Assembly: GCF_016901995.1 (NCBI RefSeq)
Contig: NZ_JACJLE010000009.1
Span: 22,297 to 86,296 of the forward strand
Length of the DNA: 64,000 nucleotides
Reading direction: 5' to 3'
Source of the DNA: Bacteroides caecigallinarum
GTDB lineage: Bacteria; Bacteroidota; Bacteroidia; Bacteroidales; Bacteroidaceae
This document shows positions 19,452-30,008 of this stretch, one piece after another. The number at the start of each line of letters is the position of its first letter. Within the stretch, counting starts at the first letter, position 1. The notes beneath the pieces were generated by a model that searched no databases, was not told the origin of the DNA, and was given only the letters and a program-made list of their open reading frames with translations. The position numbers were made by a program, and so were the translations under genes.

Positions 19452-19482
19452 CAAAGATAGCGCAAACATAATGTAGTACAAA
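19452..19482 (-). promoter_or_regulatory. Distal second promoter of the AAA-ATPase gene
   Basis: A second minus-strand TATCTTTG (19452-19459) is preceded by TTTG (19479-19482) with a 19-bp gap. It is 86 bp upstream of the proximal promoter and points the same way. Confidence 0.6.
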
Positions 19483-19537
19483 GCAAAAAAAGCTTTCAGA
19501 CTTTTAATTCCGAATTGAAGCCTATCTTACGCAAATA

Positions 19538-19580
19538 TAAAAAATGACGAGCCACCCTCTTAAAGAGAAAGACTCGTCAT
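19538..19580 (-). terminator. Terminator of the ACT-UPF0210 unit
   Basis: The arms ATGACGAG (19544-19551) and CTCGTCAT (19573-19580) are inverted repeats. An inner CTCTT/AAGAG pair and a T-run follow on the minus strand. Confidence 0.8.
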
Positions 19581-19600
19581 CTATACTAAATTATTTCTTT

Positions 19601-20965
19601 TTAGTTCTTGAAACTATGTATAGGAGCAGGAATACGTCCTCCTCTATTTACGAAAGCATCGCAGCTGAAACGGTTGATAGGCATAACCGGAGCATAACCC
19701 AAAAGACCTCCGAACTCTACAGTTTCGCCCACAGTCTTTCCTACAACAGGAATTACACGGACAGCTGTTGTCTTCTGGTTTATCATTCCTATGGCTGCCT
19801 CATCGGCTATCATACCTGCAATAGATGTAGCCGGTGTATCACCCGGAATTGCTATCATGTCAAGTCCCACAGAGCATACACATGTCATGGCTTCCAGTTT
19901 TTCTATTGTAAGGGCTCCTGCCACTACAGCATCAATCATTCCCTGGTCTTCGCTTACAGGGATAAACGCGCCGCTAAGACCTCCTACGTATGATGATGCC
20001 ATCACACCGCCTTTCTTAACCTGATCGTTAAGCAAAGCCAAGGCTGCTGTAGTTCCCGGTGCACCAGGATACTCAAGACCTATCTCCTGAAGAATTTCAG
20101 CCACACTGTCGCCCACAGCAGGTGTTGGTGCCAGCGAAAGGTCGATAATACCGAAAGGAATACCAAGACGATGAGACGCCTCCTGTGCCACAAGCTGACC
20201 TACACGCGTAATCTTAAATGCTGTACGCTTTATTGTCTCGCAAAGAACTTCGAAACTTGCTCCACGTATCTGCTCGAGTGCATATTTCACTACTCCCGGA
20301 CCACTTACTCCCACGTTTATAACAGCATCGTCTTCAGATACTCCGTGGAATGCACCTGCCATGAACGGATTATCATCAGGAGCATTGCAGAGAACTACCA
20401 GCTTAGCGCAACCCAGAGAGTCACGGTCTTTAGTCATCTCTGCAGTTTCCTTGATAATATCACCCATAAGACGCACAGCATCCATATTAAGACCAGTCTT
20501 TGTAGAACCCACATTGACAGAACTGCATATTCTATCTGTACATGCCAGTGCCTTAGGAATGGAACGGATGAACAGTTCGTCGCTATGGCTCATACCCTTA
20601 GATACGATGGCAGAATAACCTCCAATAAAGTTCACTCCCAATTCGGCTGCCACACGGTCAAGTGTCTGTGCAATCTTTACATAATCATCGGAAGTCTTAC
20701 ACGCAGAACCGCCTACAAGTGCTATCGGCGTGATGGAAATACGTTTGTTTACGATAGGAATACCAAATTCCTTTGATATTTCTTCGCCCGTACTTACCAG
20801 CTTTCCAGCAAGACGGGTTATCTTATTGTATATATTCTGACAAAGGACATCAAGATTACCATCAGCACAATCAAGAAGGTTGATACCCATAGTGATGGTA
20901 CGGACATCAAGATTTTCCTTTTCTATCATTTTATTGGTTTCAATAACCTCGGATATATTTATCAT
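19601..20965 (-). CDS. UPF0210 (PFL) family protein
   Basis: A 454-residue protein of the UPF0210/DUF711 family. It has the N-terminal [15 protein letters not shown], a glycine- and alanine-rich middle and [34 protein letters not shown] near the C-terminus. The fold is related to pyruvate formate-lyase-like barrels, but no activity is established for the family. It is preceded by a small ACT-domain gene (44-bp gap), an arrangement conserved across distant bacteria. That suggests the ACT protein senses a ligand for it. The full family length is present. Confidence 0.92.
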   Translation of the reverse strand: MINISEVIETNKMIEKENLDVRTITMGINLLDCADGNLDVLCQNIYNKITRLAGKLVSTGEEISKEFGIPIVNKRISITPIALVGGSACKTSDDYVKIAQTLDRVAAELGVNFIGGYSAIVSKGMSHSDELFIRSIPKALACTDRICSSVNVGSTKTGLNMDAVRLMGDIIKETAEMTKDRDSLGCAKLVVLCNAPDDNPFMAGAFHGVSEDDAVINVGVSGPGVVKYALEQIRGASFEVLCETIKRTAFKITRVGQLVAQEASHRLGIPFGIIDLSLAPTPAVGDSVAEILQEIGLEYPGAPGTTAALALLNDQVKKGGVMASSYVGGLSGAFIPVSEDQGMIDAVVAGALTIEKLEAMTCVCSVGLDMIAIPGDTPATSIAGMIADEAAIGMINQKTTAVRVIPVVGKTVGETVEFGGLLGYAPVMPINRFSCDAFVNRGGRIPAPIHSFKN

Positions 20966-21009
20966 GAGTTTCTGTTTTTTTAATCTAAAAACTAATAACT
21001 GACAACTCC

Positions 21010-21282
21010 TTAAATACGATGCATCTTATCGAAGATTTCTTCTCTCTGACACTTAATCTGCACACCCATTGTTTCTCCCAAAGCAGACATTTCAGTAACA
21101 ATCTGCTCAAAAGGTTTTTCTATGGCTGACATATCAACAATCATCATCATGTTGAAATATTCCTGAACGATAGTTTGCGAGATGTCAAGTATGTTTACTT
21201 TGTTATCTGCAAGATATGTACACACTTTGGCAATGATACCTATAGTATCCTTTCCTACTACGGTGATAATTGATTTATTCAT
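21010..21282 (-). CDS. ACT domain protein (UPF0237)
   Basis: A 90-residue stand-alone ACT domain beginning [21 protein letters not shown], with the beta-alpha-beta pattern of amino-acid sensors. It is known as a partner gene of UPF0210 proteins and is the upstream member of that pair here. The ligand is unknown. A TATCTTTG -7 element lies at 21315-21322. Confidence 0.92.
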   Translation of the reverse strand: MNKSIITVVGKDTIGIIAKVCTYLADNKVNILDISQTIVQEYFNMMMIVDMSAIEKPFEQIVTEMSALGETMGVQIKCQREEIFDKMHRI

Positions 21283-21314
21283 CTTTAATTGATTTTTAAT
21301 AACTAATTTGTCGG

Positions 21315-21322
21315 CAAAGATA
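21315..21322 (-). promoter_or_regulatory. -7 element of the ACT-UPF0210 operon
   Basis: A perfect TATCTTTG on the minus strand, 32 bp before the ATG. A TTTG is present upstream but only 12 bp away, which is too close. Confidence 0.55.
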
Positions 21323-21372
21323 GTTAATTGATTTCAAAATGAAAGAGTTTCAATTCGAAATATCGCAAAAAT

Positions 21373-22158
21373 CTACAGTCCTTTACTTTTTGCCTCATTC
21401 CACAATTCATCCATCTCATTGAGACTCATTTCATTGAGGTTTCTTCCTGCCTTGATAGTATGTTCCTCCAGATAGTTAAATCGGCGGATAAATTTCTGGT
21501 TCGTATGTTCCAGAGCATTGTCAGGATTTATCTTATACAGTCTTGCCGCATTAATCAGACTGAACATCACATCACCAAACTCTGCCTCGGCTTTTTCTTT
21601 ATCCATATTGCCTACTTCCGACTCAAACTCGGTTATTTCTTCTTTTACCTTTTTCCATACATCTTCCCTGTCCTCCCAGTCGAAACCAACATTATGTGCC
21701 TTATCCTGTATTCGGTACGCCTTTATCAATGAAGGAAGGGCAGCAGGTACTCCACTCAATACAGATTTGTTTCCGTCTTTTTCCTTCAGTTTTATCTGTT
21801 CCCAGTTTTCTGAAACTTTCTCGGCTGTATCTGCTTTAACTTCTCCAAACACATGCGGATGACGGAATATAAGTTTGTCGCACAGTTTGTCGCACACATC
21901 TTTTATATCGAAATCACCTGTCTCACTACCAATCTTTGCATAGAACACGACATGAAGCAGTACATCGCCCAGTTCCTTACAAATGTTCTTCTTATCATTC
22001 TGAATCAGAGCGTCGCAAAGTTCATAAACTTCCTCTATGGTGTTGGGACGAAGACTTTCATTTGTCTGCTTTCTGTCCCACGGACATTTTTCGCGTAATT
22101 CATCCAGCACATCAAGCAAACGGCCGAACGATTTCATCTGTTCTTCTCTTGTACTCAT
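21373..22158 (-). CDS. mazG: Nucleoside triphosphate pyrophosphohydrolase MazG
   Basis: A 261-residue MazG with two tandem helical domains. The first holds CPWDRKQTNESLRPNTIEEVYELCDAL (19-45) and KELGDVLLHVVFY, which supply the metal-binding E-x-x-E/E-x-x-D set. The second holds EITEFESEV and EFGDVMFSLINAARLY. It hydrolyses non-canonical or excess NTPs to NMP and pyrophosphate. The length matches E. coli MazG. It starts 17 bp after the LysR gene and probably shares its transcript. Confidence 0.94.
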   Translation of the reverse strand: MSTREEQMKSFGRLLDVLDELREKCPWDRKQTNESLRPNTIEEVYELCDALIQNDKKNICKELGDVLLHVVFYAKIGSETGDFDIKDVCDKLCDKLIFRHPHVFGEVKADTAEKVSENWEQIKLKEKDGNKSVLSGVPAALPSLIKAYRIQDKAHNVGFDWEDREDVWKKVKEEITEFESEVGNMDKEKAEAEFGDVMFSLINAARLYKINPDNALEHTNQKFIRRFNYLEEHTIKAGRNLNEMSLNEMDELWNEAKSKGL

Positions 22159-22175
22159 TATTATATATTGTATTG

Positions 22176-23078
22176 TTATTTGTTTTCTTTACCAAGACTG
22201 CTACGTACGAAACGCATGAACAACTGTGCAGCCTCAATCTCCTGACCTTGTGCCGACACAAAGCAGAAATGACGTGTAAACTGAAGCCCAGAAACATCAA
22301 TCACCCGGAACATTCCTTCGCCCAACTCCTTCACCAAAGCGGCAATTGAGATTATTCCCATGCAATCGCTGCATGCCAGAAATGACTTGATACTCTCGGT
22401 ACTTCCCAAATGCATTCTCACATTGAGTGACGAAAGTTTCAGACCTTCCTCTGCAAGGACTGTTTCTATAGCATCGAGTGTTCCAGAACCTCTTTCCCTC
22501 AGAACAAGTGGGATCTTGCAGAACTCATCAAGGGTTATTTCCTCTACATCGGCTGGAAATGCTGACGAACGTACTACCGGAACGAGCTCATCACAAAGGA
22601 AAGCCTCATACTTCAGATTTGGAGTGCGGAACACTCCTTCCACCATACCAAGGTCTATAGTATGTTCCGACACGGCGTTCTCCACATTACGTGAATTGGT
22701 ATCGATTAGCGACACTTTTATCTGCGGATATTTCTCAGTAAACTTTGCAAGTATCGGAGGAAGGATATATTGGGCTATTGTTGTACTTGCTCCAAGACGT
22801 AGTTCTCCCGCATATTCGTTATTAAGCAAATGCATGTCGTATTCCATCTTGCGATACTCCGTAAGGATACGCTCGCAATGTTCCATCATAACTTTTCCTG
22901 CTTCGGTCAGAGTTATCTTGTTGTTCATACGGTCGAACAGACGCACGTGGTACATGCTTTCCAGTTCGTGTACATGCTTTGTCACTGCCGGCTGACTGAC
23001 AAACAGTTCCTGTGAGGCTTTTGTAAAGCTTAGGTTTTTGGCAACACTGTAAAATACTTTAAGACGGAAATCTGACAT
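22176..23078 (-). CDS. LysR family transcriptional regulator
   Basis: A 300-residue LysR regulator with an N-terminal winged helix-turn-helix (FYSVAKNLSFTKASQELFVSQPAVTKHVHELE, about 9-40) and a periplasmic-binding-like effector domain from about 90. It resembles the CysB/CysL branch in general form, but the effector cannot be read from sequence. No divergent target gene adjoins it. The 127 bp upstream contain the 22-bp repeat array. It precedes mazG by 17 bp. Confidence 0.93.
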   Translation of the reverse strand: MSDFRLKVFYSVAKNLSFTKASQELFVSQPAVTKHVHELESMYHVRLFDRMNNKITLTEAGKVMMEHCERILTEYRKMEYDMHLLNNEYAGELRLGASTTIAQYILPPILAKFTEKYPQIKVSLIDTNSRNVENAVSEHTIDLGMVEGVFRTPNLKYEAFLCDELVPVVRSSAFPADVEEITLDEFCKIPLVLRERGSGTLDAIETVLAEEGLKLSSLNVRMHLGSTESIKSFLACSDCMGIISIAALVKELGEGMFRVIDVSGLQFTRHFCFVSAQGQEIEAAQLFMRFVRSSLGKENK

Positions 23079-23126
23079 GACTATTTTATTTTTTAATGCC
23101 GTTTAAATATCTATATGCATTCTGCT

Positions 23127-23192
23127 GCCGACCATCGTGAGCAGAGGTGCCGACCATCGTCGGCAGTGGTGCTGACCATCGTCGGTACCAAG
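23127..23192. repeat. Array A: three 22-bp units
   Basis: The core GCCGACCATCGT starts at 23127 and 23149, and GCTGACCATCGT at 23171, an exact 22-bp period. The inner CGACCATCGTCG is a near-palindrome around a CATC centre. The array lies between the stop of the 193-residue protein gene and the LysR start. The third unit has diverged in its last ten bases. Confidence 0.85.
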
Positions 23193-23205
23193 AGCTGTCT
23201 AGAAA

Positions 23206-23787
23206 TCACAGCTCTTCCGCTTTTATTCCTAATGACTGAAGGACTGCAAAGCCTAGCATCTCAAAAGAATATACAGCCTCATCCTTTGGAGGGTTCATTC
23301 CGAAAAGCGTTATACTGTCTTTTCCTTTTATCTTGTTGAGTGTGGAATGAGTTTTCTGCTGATATGCGTCTTCATCGGCAACAGCTACAACACGTTTCAC
23401 ATCCTTGGATTCGCCTGCCAGCATAAGAGCCTCATTGAACAATTCCTCGCACGTTGCCATATCTGACGGCTGGAAAGAGTATATGGAAAATTCGCCAAGC
23501 TGACTCTTGAAGGCTACATTATTGAGTTCCTTATCCAAATCGGATGGGGTACAGAACGACATGCGTGGTTCTGCCGAATCATATATAAAAATTACTTGAA
23601 CGGCATTATCCCCTAATACAACTCCTGCATCAAGCGCCAGACATTCAAGCAATGCAGCCAGATCTGCCTTCGGTAATTCTCTATTTAATATAGGTGAAAA
23701 ATGTTCGGCCATATCGCGGCCTACTCTATCAAGATATGATGCATCTATAAGCATCACGTTTGGTGCAAATTCTATTTTCTTTTCCAT
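23206..23787 (-). CDS. Conserved Bacteroidales protein of unknown function (probably DUF6621)
   Basis: A 193-residue cytoplasmic protein without signal peptide or membrane segment. It opens with a VMLIDASYLDRVGRDM strand-helix unit carrying a conserved-looking Asp. Further strands VQVIFIYDS and VKRVVAVADEDAY, each ending in acidic residues, fit a Rossmann or PIN/NYN-like fold. I recall such proteins as DUF6621, but that is from memory only. It faces clpB divergently. Array A follows 14 bp beyond its stop. Confidence 0.75.
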   Translation of the reverse strand: MEKKIEFAPNVMLIDASYLDRVGRDMAEHFSPILNRELPKADLAALLECLALDAGVVLGDNAVQVIFIYDSAEPRMSFCTPSDLDKELNNVAFKSQLGEFSIYSFQPSDMATCEELFNEALMLAGESKDVKRVVAVADEDAYQQKTHSTLNKIKGKDSITLFGMNPPKDEAVYSFEMLGFAVLQSLGIKAEEL

Positions 23788-24048
23788 AAAAATTCAATTA
23801 CCGTGTAAAGATACTAAAAACTTTACAGACAAACTGTCCTATAAAAGGACAAAATTGCAGTCTTAGGCTCTAAGTTTCTGACATTTAGACATATAATTAT
23901 TAAAAAACAGTTTTGGCAAGAAGTTTGGAGTATTATAAGCGTGATTAAAAACGAAAGGTAAAAACAAGGATAACAACAAGGTATTGGAACAATAGGTAAA
24001 AAGATTCTTGGATAACAATAAAGTATAAAATAAGAAAGGAGAATATAT

Positions 24049-26637
24049 ATGAATTTCAACAACTTTACAATCAAATCGCAAGAGGCTGTTCAGGAGGCTG
24101 TGAACTTGACACAAAGCCGAGGACAGCAGGCCATAGAGCCGGAACATATACTTGCGGGCGTATTGAAGGTGGGCGAAAACGTAACCAACTTCATATTCCA
24201 GAAGCTTGGAATAAACGGCCAGCAGGTAGCTACAGTTCTTGACCGTCAGATTGCATCTTTGCCTAAGGTTTCAGGCGGTGAGGCTTATCTGAGCCGCGAT
24301 ACGAACAATGTATTGCAGAAGGCAGTTGAGTACTCAAAAGAGCTTGGCGACGAGTTCGTTTCACTTGAAGCTATACTTCTGGCTTTGCTCAATGTTAAGA
24401 GTACAGTGGCAACTATTCTGAAAGATGCCGGAATGACCGACAAGGAATTGCGTGCCGCAATCAGCGAATTAAGACAAGGACAGAAGGTTACTTCACAGTC
24501 AAGTGAAGACACATATCAGTCACTTTCAAAGTATGCAATAAACTTGATTGAGGCTGCACGAACAGGTAAGCTGGACCCGGTAATCGGTCGTGACGAGGAA
24601 ATCAGACGTGTACTTCAGATTTTGAGCCGCCGTACAAAGAACAACCCTATCCTGATAGGTGAACCGGGTACAGGTAAGACAGCCATCGTGGAAGGTCTGG
24701 CACAGCGTATCCTGCGTGGTGACGTGCCTGAAAACCTGAAGAACAAACAGTTGTTCTCACTCGATATGGGTGCGCTGGTTGCAGGTGCCAAATACAAAGG
24801 TGAGTTTGAAGAAAGACTTAAATCTGTAATCAACGAGGTAACAAAATCAGACGGTAACATAATATTGTTCATCGATGAAATACATACCCTGGTGGGTGCA
24901 GGTAAAGGCGAAGGCGCGATGGATGCCGCAAACATCCTTAAACCGGCATTGGCTCGTGGCGAACTTAGAAGTATCGGTGCTACCACACTTGACGAATATC
25001 AGAAGTATTTCGAAAAGGATAAGGCCCTTGAACGTCGTTTCCAGACTGTAATGGTTGACGAACCTGATACTCAGAGTTCTATTTCAATCCTTCGTGGTCT
25101 GAAGGAAAGATACGAAAACCATCATCAGGTACGTATCAAAGACGAGGCAATCATAGCAGCAGTTGAATTGAGTAACAGGTATATCACAGAACGTTTCTTG
25201 CCGGATAAAGCTATCGACCTTATGGATGAGGCAGCAGCAAAACTGCGTATGGAACGTGACTCTTTGCCTGAGGAACTTGACGAGATTGAACGCCGATTGA
25301 AACAGCTTGAAATCGAGCGTGAGGCTATCAAACGTGAAAAGGATGAAGCCAAACTTGCACAGCTTAACAAGGAGATTGCCGAACTGAAAGAACAGGAGAC
25401 TTCTTACAAGGCTAAATGGCAAAGTGAGAAAGAACTTGTAAATAAAATTCAGCAGAACAAAAAGGAAATAGAACAACTCAAGTTCGAAGCCGACAAGGCT
25501 GAACGTGAGGGTGACTATGGACGTGTAGCTGAAATACGTTACGGCAAGTTACAGGCTTTGGAAGCTGAAATCAAGAATATTCAGGAAGACCTGAAACACA
25601 AGCAGGGCGACAGCGCCATGATTAAGGAAGAGGTTACCGCAGAAGACATTGCTGATGTGGTATCACGCTGGACCGGAATACCGGTAAGCAAGATGCTGCA
25701 AAGCGAACGCGAAAAACTTCTTCATCTGGAAGACGAGTTGCACAAGCGTGTCATAGGTCAGGACGAGGCTATCCAGGCTGTATCCGATGCTGTAAGACGT
25801 AGCCGTGCTGGATTGCAGGATCCTAAACGTCCGATAGGCTCATTCATCTTCCTAGGTACAACCGGTGTAGGTAAGACTGAGTTGGCCAAGGCACTGGCAG
25901 AATATCTGTTCGATGACGAATCACTGATGACGCGTATAGATATGAGTGAGTATCAGGAGAAACACTCTGTGTCAAGACTTATCGGAGCGCCTCCGGGATA
26001 CGTCGGTTACGATGAAGGCGGACAGTTGACTGAGGCAGTAAGACGTAAACCTTACTCTGTAGTATTGTTCGACGAAATCGAGAAAGCTCATCCTGACGTG
26101 TTCAACATCCTGCTTCAGGTATTGGACGATGGTCGTCTGACAGACAACAAGGGACGTACGGTGAACTTCAAGAATACTATCATCATCATGACTTCAAACT
26201 TGGGAAGCTCATACATACAAAGCCAGTTTGAAAAAATCACTCCGATGAATCATGATACGATAGTAGAGGAAACCAAGAACGAAGTGATGAATATGCTGAA
26301 AAAGACTATCCGTCCTGAGTTCCTGAACCGTATAGACGAAACTATCATGTTCTTGCCACTGAACAAGAATGAGATAGAACAGATTGTACGTCTGCAGATA
26401 AACGGCATTAGAAAGATGCTTGAAGAGAACGGTGTACAGCTCCAGATGACTGACCAGGCTGTCGATTTCATAGCTACAGCAGGTTACGACCCTGAATTCG
26501 GTGCACGTCCTGTGAAACGTGCAATACAGCGTTATCTGCTCAACGACTTGTCAAAGAAACTTCTTTCACAGGAAGTTGACCGCACAAAACCAATCATAGT
26601 GGAACGTGGTGGAGACGGATTGAGTTTCCGCAACTGA
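24049..26637 (+). CDS. clpB: ATP-dependent disaggregase ClpB
   Basis: A full-length 862-residue Hsp100. The N-terminal Clp repeat domain (1-145, starting [17 protein letters not shown]) is followed by AAA module 1 with GEPGTGKT near 203, a coiled-coil middle domain at about 400-530 with the heptad-rich [14 protein letters not shown], and AAA module 2 with GTTGVGKT near 604. The middle domain separates ClpB from ClpA and ClpC. It extracts proteins from aggregates together with DnaK. The 261 bp upstream show no TAnnTTTG box, so a stress-type promoter may be used; I could not identify one. A SD-like GAAAGGAG lies before the ATG. Confidence 0.97.
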   Translation: MNFNNFTIKSQEAVQEAVNLTQSRGQQAIEPEHILAGVLKVGENVTNFIFQKLGINGQQVATVLDRQIASLPKVSGGEAYLSRDTNNVLQKAVEYSKELGDEFVSLEAILLALLNVKSTVATILKDAGMTDKELRAAISELRQGQKVTSQSSEDTYQSLSKYAINLIEAARTGKLDPVIGRDEEIRRVLQILSRRTKNNPILIGEPGTGKTAIVEGLAQRILRGDVPENLKNKQLFSLDMGALVAGAKYKGEFEERLKSVINEVTKSDGNIILFIDEIHTLVGAGKGEGAMDAANILKPALARGELRSIGATTLDEYQKYFEKDKALERRFQTVMVDEPDTQSSISILRGLKERYENHHQVRIKDEAIIAAVELSNRYITERFLPDKAIDLMDEAAAKLRMERDSLPEELDEIERRLKQLEIEREAIKREKDEAKLAQLNKEIAELKEQETSYKAKWQSEKELVNKIQQNKKEIEQLKFEADKAEREGDYGRVAEIRYGKLQALEAEIKNIQEDLKHKQGDSAMIKEEVTAEDIADVVSRWTGIPVSKMLQSEREKLLHLEDELHKRVIGQDEAIQAVSDAVRRSRAGLQDPKRPIGSFIFLGTTGVGKTELAKALAEYLFDDESLMTRIDMSEYQEKHSVSRLIGAPPGYVGYDEGGQLTEAVRRKPYSVVLFDEIEKAHPDVFNILLQVLDDGRLTDNKGRTVNFKNTIIIMTSNLGSSYIQSQFEKITPMNHDTIVEETKNEVMNMLKKTIRPEFLNRIDETIMFLPLNKNEIEQIVRLQINGIRKMLEENGVQLQMTDQAVDFIATAGYDPEFGARPVKRAIQRYLLNDLSKKLLSQEVDRTKPIIVERGGDGLSFRN

Positions 26638-26646
26638 CAATAACAG

Positions 26647-26674
26647 AAAAAGAGGCCCTCGGGTCTCTTTTTTT
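26647..26674. terminator. Bidirectional terminator between clpB and the C69 peptidase gene
   Basis: The symmetrical hairpin AAAAAGAGGCC / GGTCTCTTTTT with loop CTCG has T-runs on both strands. It lies between convergent genes. The C69 stop codon overlaps its right edge. Confidence 0.85.
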
Positions 26675-28319
26675 ATTTCAATTCAACTGATTTATATCTG
26701 TCGCCTGTAGCCTTAACTACTTCCTTCAAGAATTCTTCAGGATATCCAGGACGTTCCAATGGAGCGCAGTTTCCAGTTTCAGGAGCAACCATCTTTCCGT
26801 TCTTTACCAGTTTTCTCGCACCGTCGTTATAACGCACAATAAGGAACTCTGCAAGTTTCTTCCAGCGGTCAACTGTTGTACGGGCAGTCATGTCAGTATA
26901 GTTTGTAAGGAAATCCTTTGCCTTTTCAGGACTTTCCTGATACAACTTCAATGCCGAAGATTCTATTCCTGATTGAGCAGACTCGAAAGTATCTTCCAAT
27001 TCTTTCTGTACGGCACGCATATCGTCTATCATCAGGCTGTAACGAGGACGGATCATGTCTGCCACCCAGTTGTAAATCCAGAAAGCTGAATCCCATGAGA
27101 ATGTAACGCAATCGCCGTTTCCTTCAGCGTATGGAACAGGAATTCTGTCTGTACAGCAGTAAACCGGAGTAAATACAGTCATGTTTGCATCATCAAGTCC
27201 GAACCACAACACACCGCCTACAGGGTCAGGCAGGTTTGCACGCATCTGTGCCACGAAAGAGAATGCACTCTGTTGTGTAGAGATAGGGCGTTCGTTGAAG
27301 TATTCCACTCCGTCAACCTTGAATGTAAGAGGAGAAAGACGGTAAGGAGTTTCGAAAGGACCTGCACCCAAATCCTTAGTGATATCAAGCGGTGTACCTT
27401 CGTAATGGTCGCGCATTGCTCTTTGGACATCGCGTACAGAAAGTTTTGAATCGGCCTTTATATAAAGTGGCATTGGCTCTTTGCTCTCGCCAAGGATATA
27501 TGGAAGATAAGCATCGCCTGTTGTCTTGCTGAACATATTGTAGAAACTCCATACACGCGCCTCGCAGAAACGAAGACCGCTGAAATCAAGTGGACAATAT
27601 GCATCGGCAAAACTGAAATCAGAGTTCTTGCCAGTGAAATAGCCTTTTTCACGGGCGAACGAGATTACGTCCGGAGAATAAAGGCAGTTATCCTTGTCAT
27701 TAAGATTGAATTTGTGGATACGACTCTGATTAGCATGAGCAGCGATACAGTCGTCAGGAATACGGACTGCCACCCAAACAGCACCTTTTATACCGGGACC
27801 CTTACCAATCATTTCCATTATCCATGCCTCATTAGGATCGGCAATAGAGAATGATTCACCGCTACTGTAATAGCCGTATTCCTTAACAAGATCTGTCATA
27901 ACCTTGATGGCTTCCTTGGCTGTACGCGAACGCTGGAGAGCTACATATATCAGGCTTCCGTAGTCCATGATACCTGTTGTATCGACCAGTTCAGGACGAC
28001 CACCGAATGTGGTTTCGCCGATAGTAACCTGATATTCGTTCATATTACCCACTACATTATATGTCTGCTTTGCTTCCTTGATCTGTCCGAGATATTTGCC
28101 TGTATCCCAGTCGTGAATATCACGCATGGCACCATCAGGATGTGTAGCTGCAGGATAGTGATAAAGCCATCCGAACATGCCGTATGAGTCGGCAGAATAA
28201 GACACTATTACAGAACCGTCGGCAGACGCTTTCTTACCGACAATAAAGTTGGTACAAGCCCAACCATTTACTACAAAGGCTGTAAGTAAAACCACAGCCA
28301 TCAACAATCTGTTTGTCAT
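26673..28319 (-). CDS. C69 family dipeptidase (PepD-like)
   Basis: A 548-residue member of peptidase family C69, an N-terminal nucleophile hydrolase. A signal peptide (about 1-21, ending NGWA) leaves Cys22 (CTNFIVGKKASADGS) as the likely nucleophile. In other C69 enzymes a propeptide is removed by self-cleavage; here signal cleavage would expose the Cys directly. WIMEMIGKGPGIKGAVWVAVRIPDD near 170 is typical. It probably acts in the periplasm on dipeptides. It is the last gene of the ECF-tat-M23 cluster, 24 bp after the M23 gene. Confidence 0.92.
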   Translation of the reverse strand: MTNRLLMAVVLLTAFVVNGWACTNFIVGKKASADGSVIVSYSADSYGMFGWLYHYPAATHPDGAMRDIHDWDTGKYLGQIKEAKQTYNVVGNMNEYQVTIGETTFGGRPELVDTTGIMDYGSLIYVALQRSRTAKEAIKVMTDLVKEYGYYSSGESFSIADPNEAWIMEMIGKGPGIKGAVWVAVRIPDDCIAAHANQSRIHKFNLNDKDNCLYSPDVISFAREKGYFTGKNSDFSFADAYCPLDFSGLRFCEARVWSFYNMFSKTTGDAYLPYILGESKEPMPLYIKADSKLSVRDVQRAMRDHYEGTPLDITKDLGAGPFETPYRLSPLTFKVDGVEYFNERPISTQQSAFSFVAQMRANLPDPVGGVLWFGLDDANMTVFTPVYCCTDRIPVPYAEGNGDCVTFSWDSAFWIYNWVADMIRPRYSLMIDDMRAVQKELEDTFESAQSGIESSALKLYQESPEKAKDFLTNYTDMTARTTVDRWKKLAEFLIVRYNDGARKLVKNGKMVAPETGNCAPLERPGYPEEFLKEVVKATGDRYKSVELK

Positions 28320-28343
28320 AAGCGTTTGTGATTGAATAGTTAT

Positions 28344-30008
28344 TTAGAAATTTAATTGTTTACTTGTTTCGTTTCCGCAATTGTCGGTCACCACGACTTC
28401 CAGTTTGTGAGGAACTCCCCTCTTTACTTTTTCCTTATCCTGAATTACAAGAATACCTTTATTCAGACCGAAGAGAACGAACTTTCCGTCGATATATACT
28501 TTGTAAGTTTTTATACCGGTAGCCCAATCATAAATCTTGAAGCGTATATTCAAGGTAGAACGCCATTTCGCCTTATCAATAGGAACTACTTTAGGAGGAA
28601 CTGTATCGATAGCTACGGAATATTTTCCAAAGTTACGCACCTTTGCCCTCATCCAGCCATTGTCGTATTCGCCTCCTACATAATATAATCTTTTACCTTC
28701 AGTCTGTCTGATATAATATTTATCTGGAGATACAGTGTTCAATTTCCTCACTCCTATAGCCAAAGGACAATGACCGTGAAGTGGAGTATTCCCGGCATCA
28801 ATATCATATTCAAGCGATACGGCTGCTGTATCTTCGGATGTAATGCCTACATTTACCTCCGTATCATCGTAAAGCATTCCTTTGGGTATAATGAATTCCA
28901 TACCGGGACGCTGGATAATAGCCGTATGAGAAAACTGCAATAGTTCCTCTCCTTTCATACGGTATTCCGGAATATCCTGTTTTTTTCCTCTCACGGTAAA
29001 ACGATATTTACTCTTGTTTCCGAAATTATCTTCGAGGACATAGACAAACTTATAATCCCTTTCGCTGTCTATATTCACAATACCCCTATCCTCGCCTACA
29101 TGATGCAGACGCAGTTTGTTTCCGGGCGACTTGTACGAACGCATCATCAATCTGCGTGAACGCACAAGTTCGTCATAATCGGTAAAGGTATTAATCATTC
29201 TGTTTTCATCAGGAAGGACTCTGTCAGTCTTACTGTTGAACACTTCTACAGAATCCACATACAGAGTTACGGAATGTACTCCATAGAAATTGGACGTACC
29301 GTCCATATAATCTTTGGCACTGATGGCAACATATATCTGTCCCCAAGCTGTGACAGGAGACTTTATTGATGCTGCCGGATAAATCTTTTTATTGGTCGAG
29401 CCTTCCACTACTCCTTTACCTCTTACAGGATAAAGTCCGATAAAGTTTGCCTTAGGTGCCTTGGTATCCTTTATCTTGCTGCTGAAATAAGGCATAGGGT
29501 CAAGATATTCATCTGTACCGGTTTTTCTTATTTCAAGATGAAGATGAGGACCGGCAGATGAACCTTCATTACCGCTCAATGCTATGATGTCGCCCTTCTT
29601 GAACTTGAAACGTCCAGGTTCGGGATAGAGATAGCAGACGAAAGTCTCGTTGGCATACTGATATTCCCTTACGTATTTCTCTACTTCGGGAGCAAACGAA
29701 ATGACATGACCATAGACGGATGTATGTCCGTCTGGGTGAGTGATATATATAGCCTGTCCGTATCCTCCATGCTGGACAGCCACACGCGACACATATCCGT
29801 CGGCAATACATCTTACAGGATGCCCTACAGTTCCTTTTGTCTTGAAATCAAGGCCGTTATGAAAATGGTTTGGTCTCAGTTCGCCGAAATTGGCGCTGAG
29901 TAATAGCGGAAAATCCAATGGCGCACAATACTTTATAGTATCACCGGCATATGAAGCCGAGGCAACACAACAAAGCATTGCAAAAAAAGTTTTTCTTAAA
30001 TCAATCAT
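28344..30008 (-). CDS. M23 family metallopeptidase (LytM domain)
   Basis: A protein of about 554 residues with a signal peptide (MIDLRKTFFAMLCCVASASYA). The LytM zinc site shows HNGLD near residue 53 and HLHLE near 154, with the intervening GYGQAIYITHPDGHTSVYGH segment. The remaining 380 residues are beta-rich and of unassigned type. The likely role is peptidoglycan endopeptidase or a regulator of one. A longer frame to 30023 begins with TTG. The ATG at 30008 gives an 8-bp overlap with the end of tatC and a standard signal peptide; an ATG at 30014 is also possible. Confidence 0.9.
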   Translation of the reverse strand: MIDLRKTFFAMLCCVASASYAGDTIKYCAPLDFPLLLSANFGELRPNHFHNGLDFKTKGTVGHPVRCIADGYVSRVAVQHGGYGQAIYITHPDGHTSVYGHVISFAPEVEKYVREYQYANETFVCYLYPEPGRFKFKKGDIIALSGNEGSSAGPHLHLEIRKTGTDEYLDPMPYFSSKIKDTKAPKANFIGLYPVRGKGVVEGSTNKKIYPAASIKSPVTAWGQIYVAISAKDYMDGTSNFYGVHSVTLYVDSVEVFNSKTDRVLPDENRMINTFTDYDELVRSRRLMMRSYKSPGNKLRLHHVGEDRGIVNIDSERDYKFVYVLEDNFGNKSKYRFTVRGKKQDIPEYRMKGEELLQFSHTAIIQRPGMEFIIPKGMLYDDTEVNVGITSEDTAAVSLEYDIDAGNTPLHGHCPLAIGVRKLNTVSPDKYYIRQTEGKRLYYVGGEYDNGWMRAKVRNFGKYSVAIDTVPPKVVPIDKAKWRSTLNIRFKIYDWATGIKTYKVYIDGKFVLFGLNKGILVIQDKEKVKRGVPHKLEVVVTDNCGNETSKQLNF

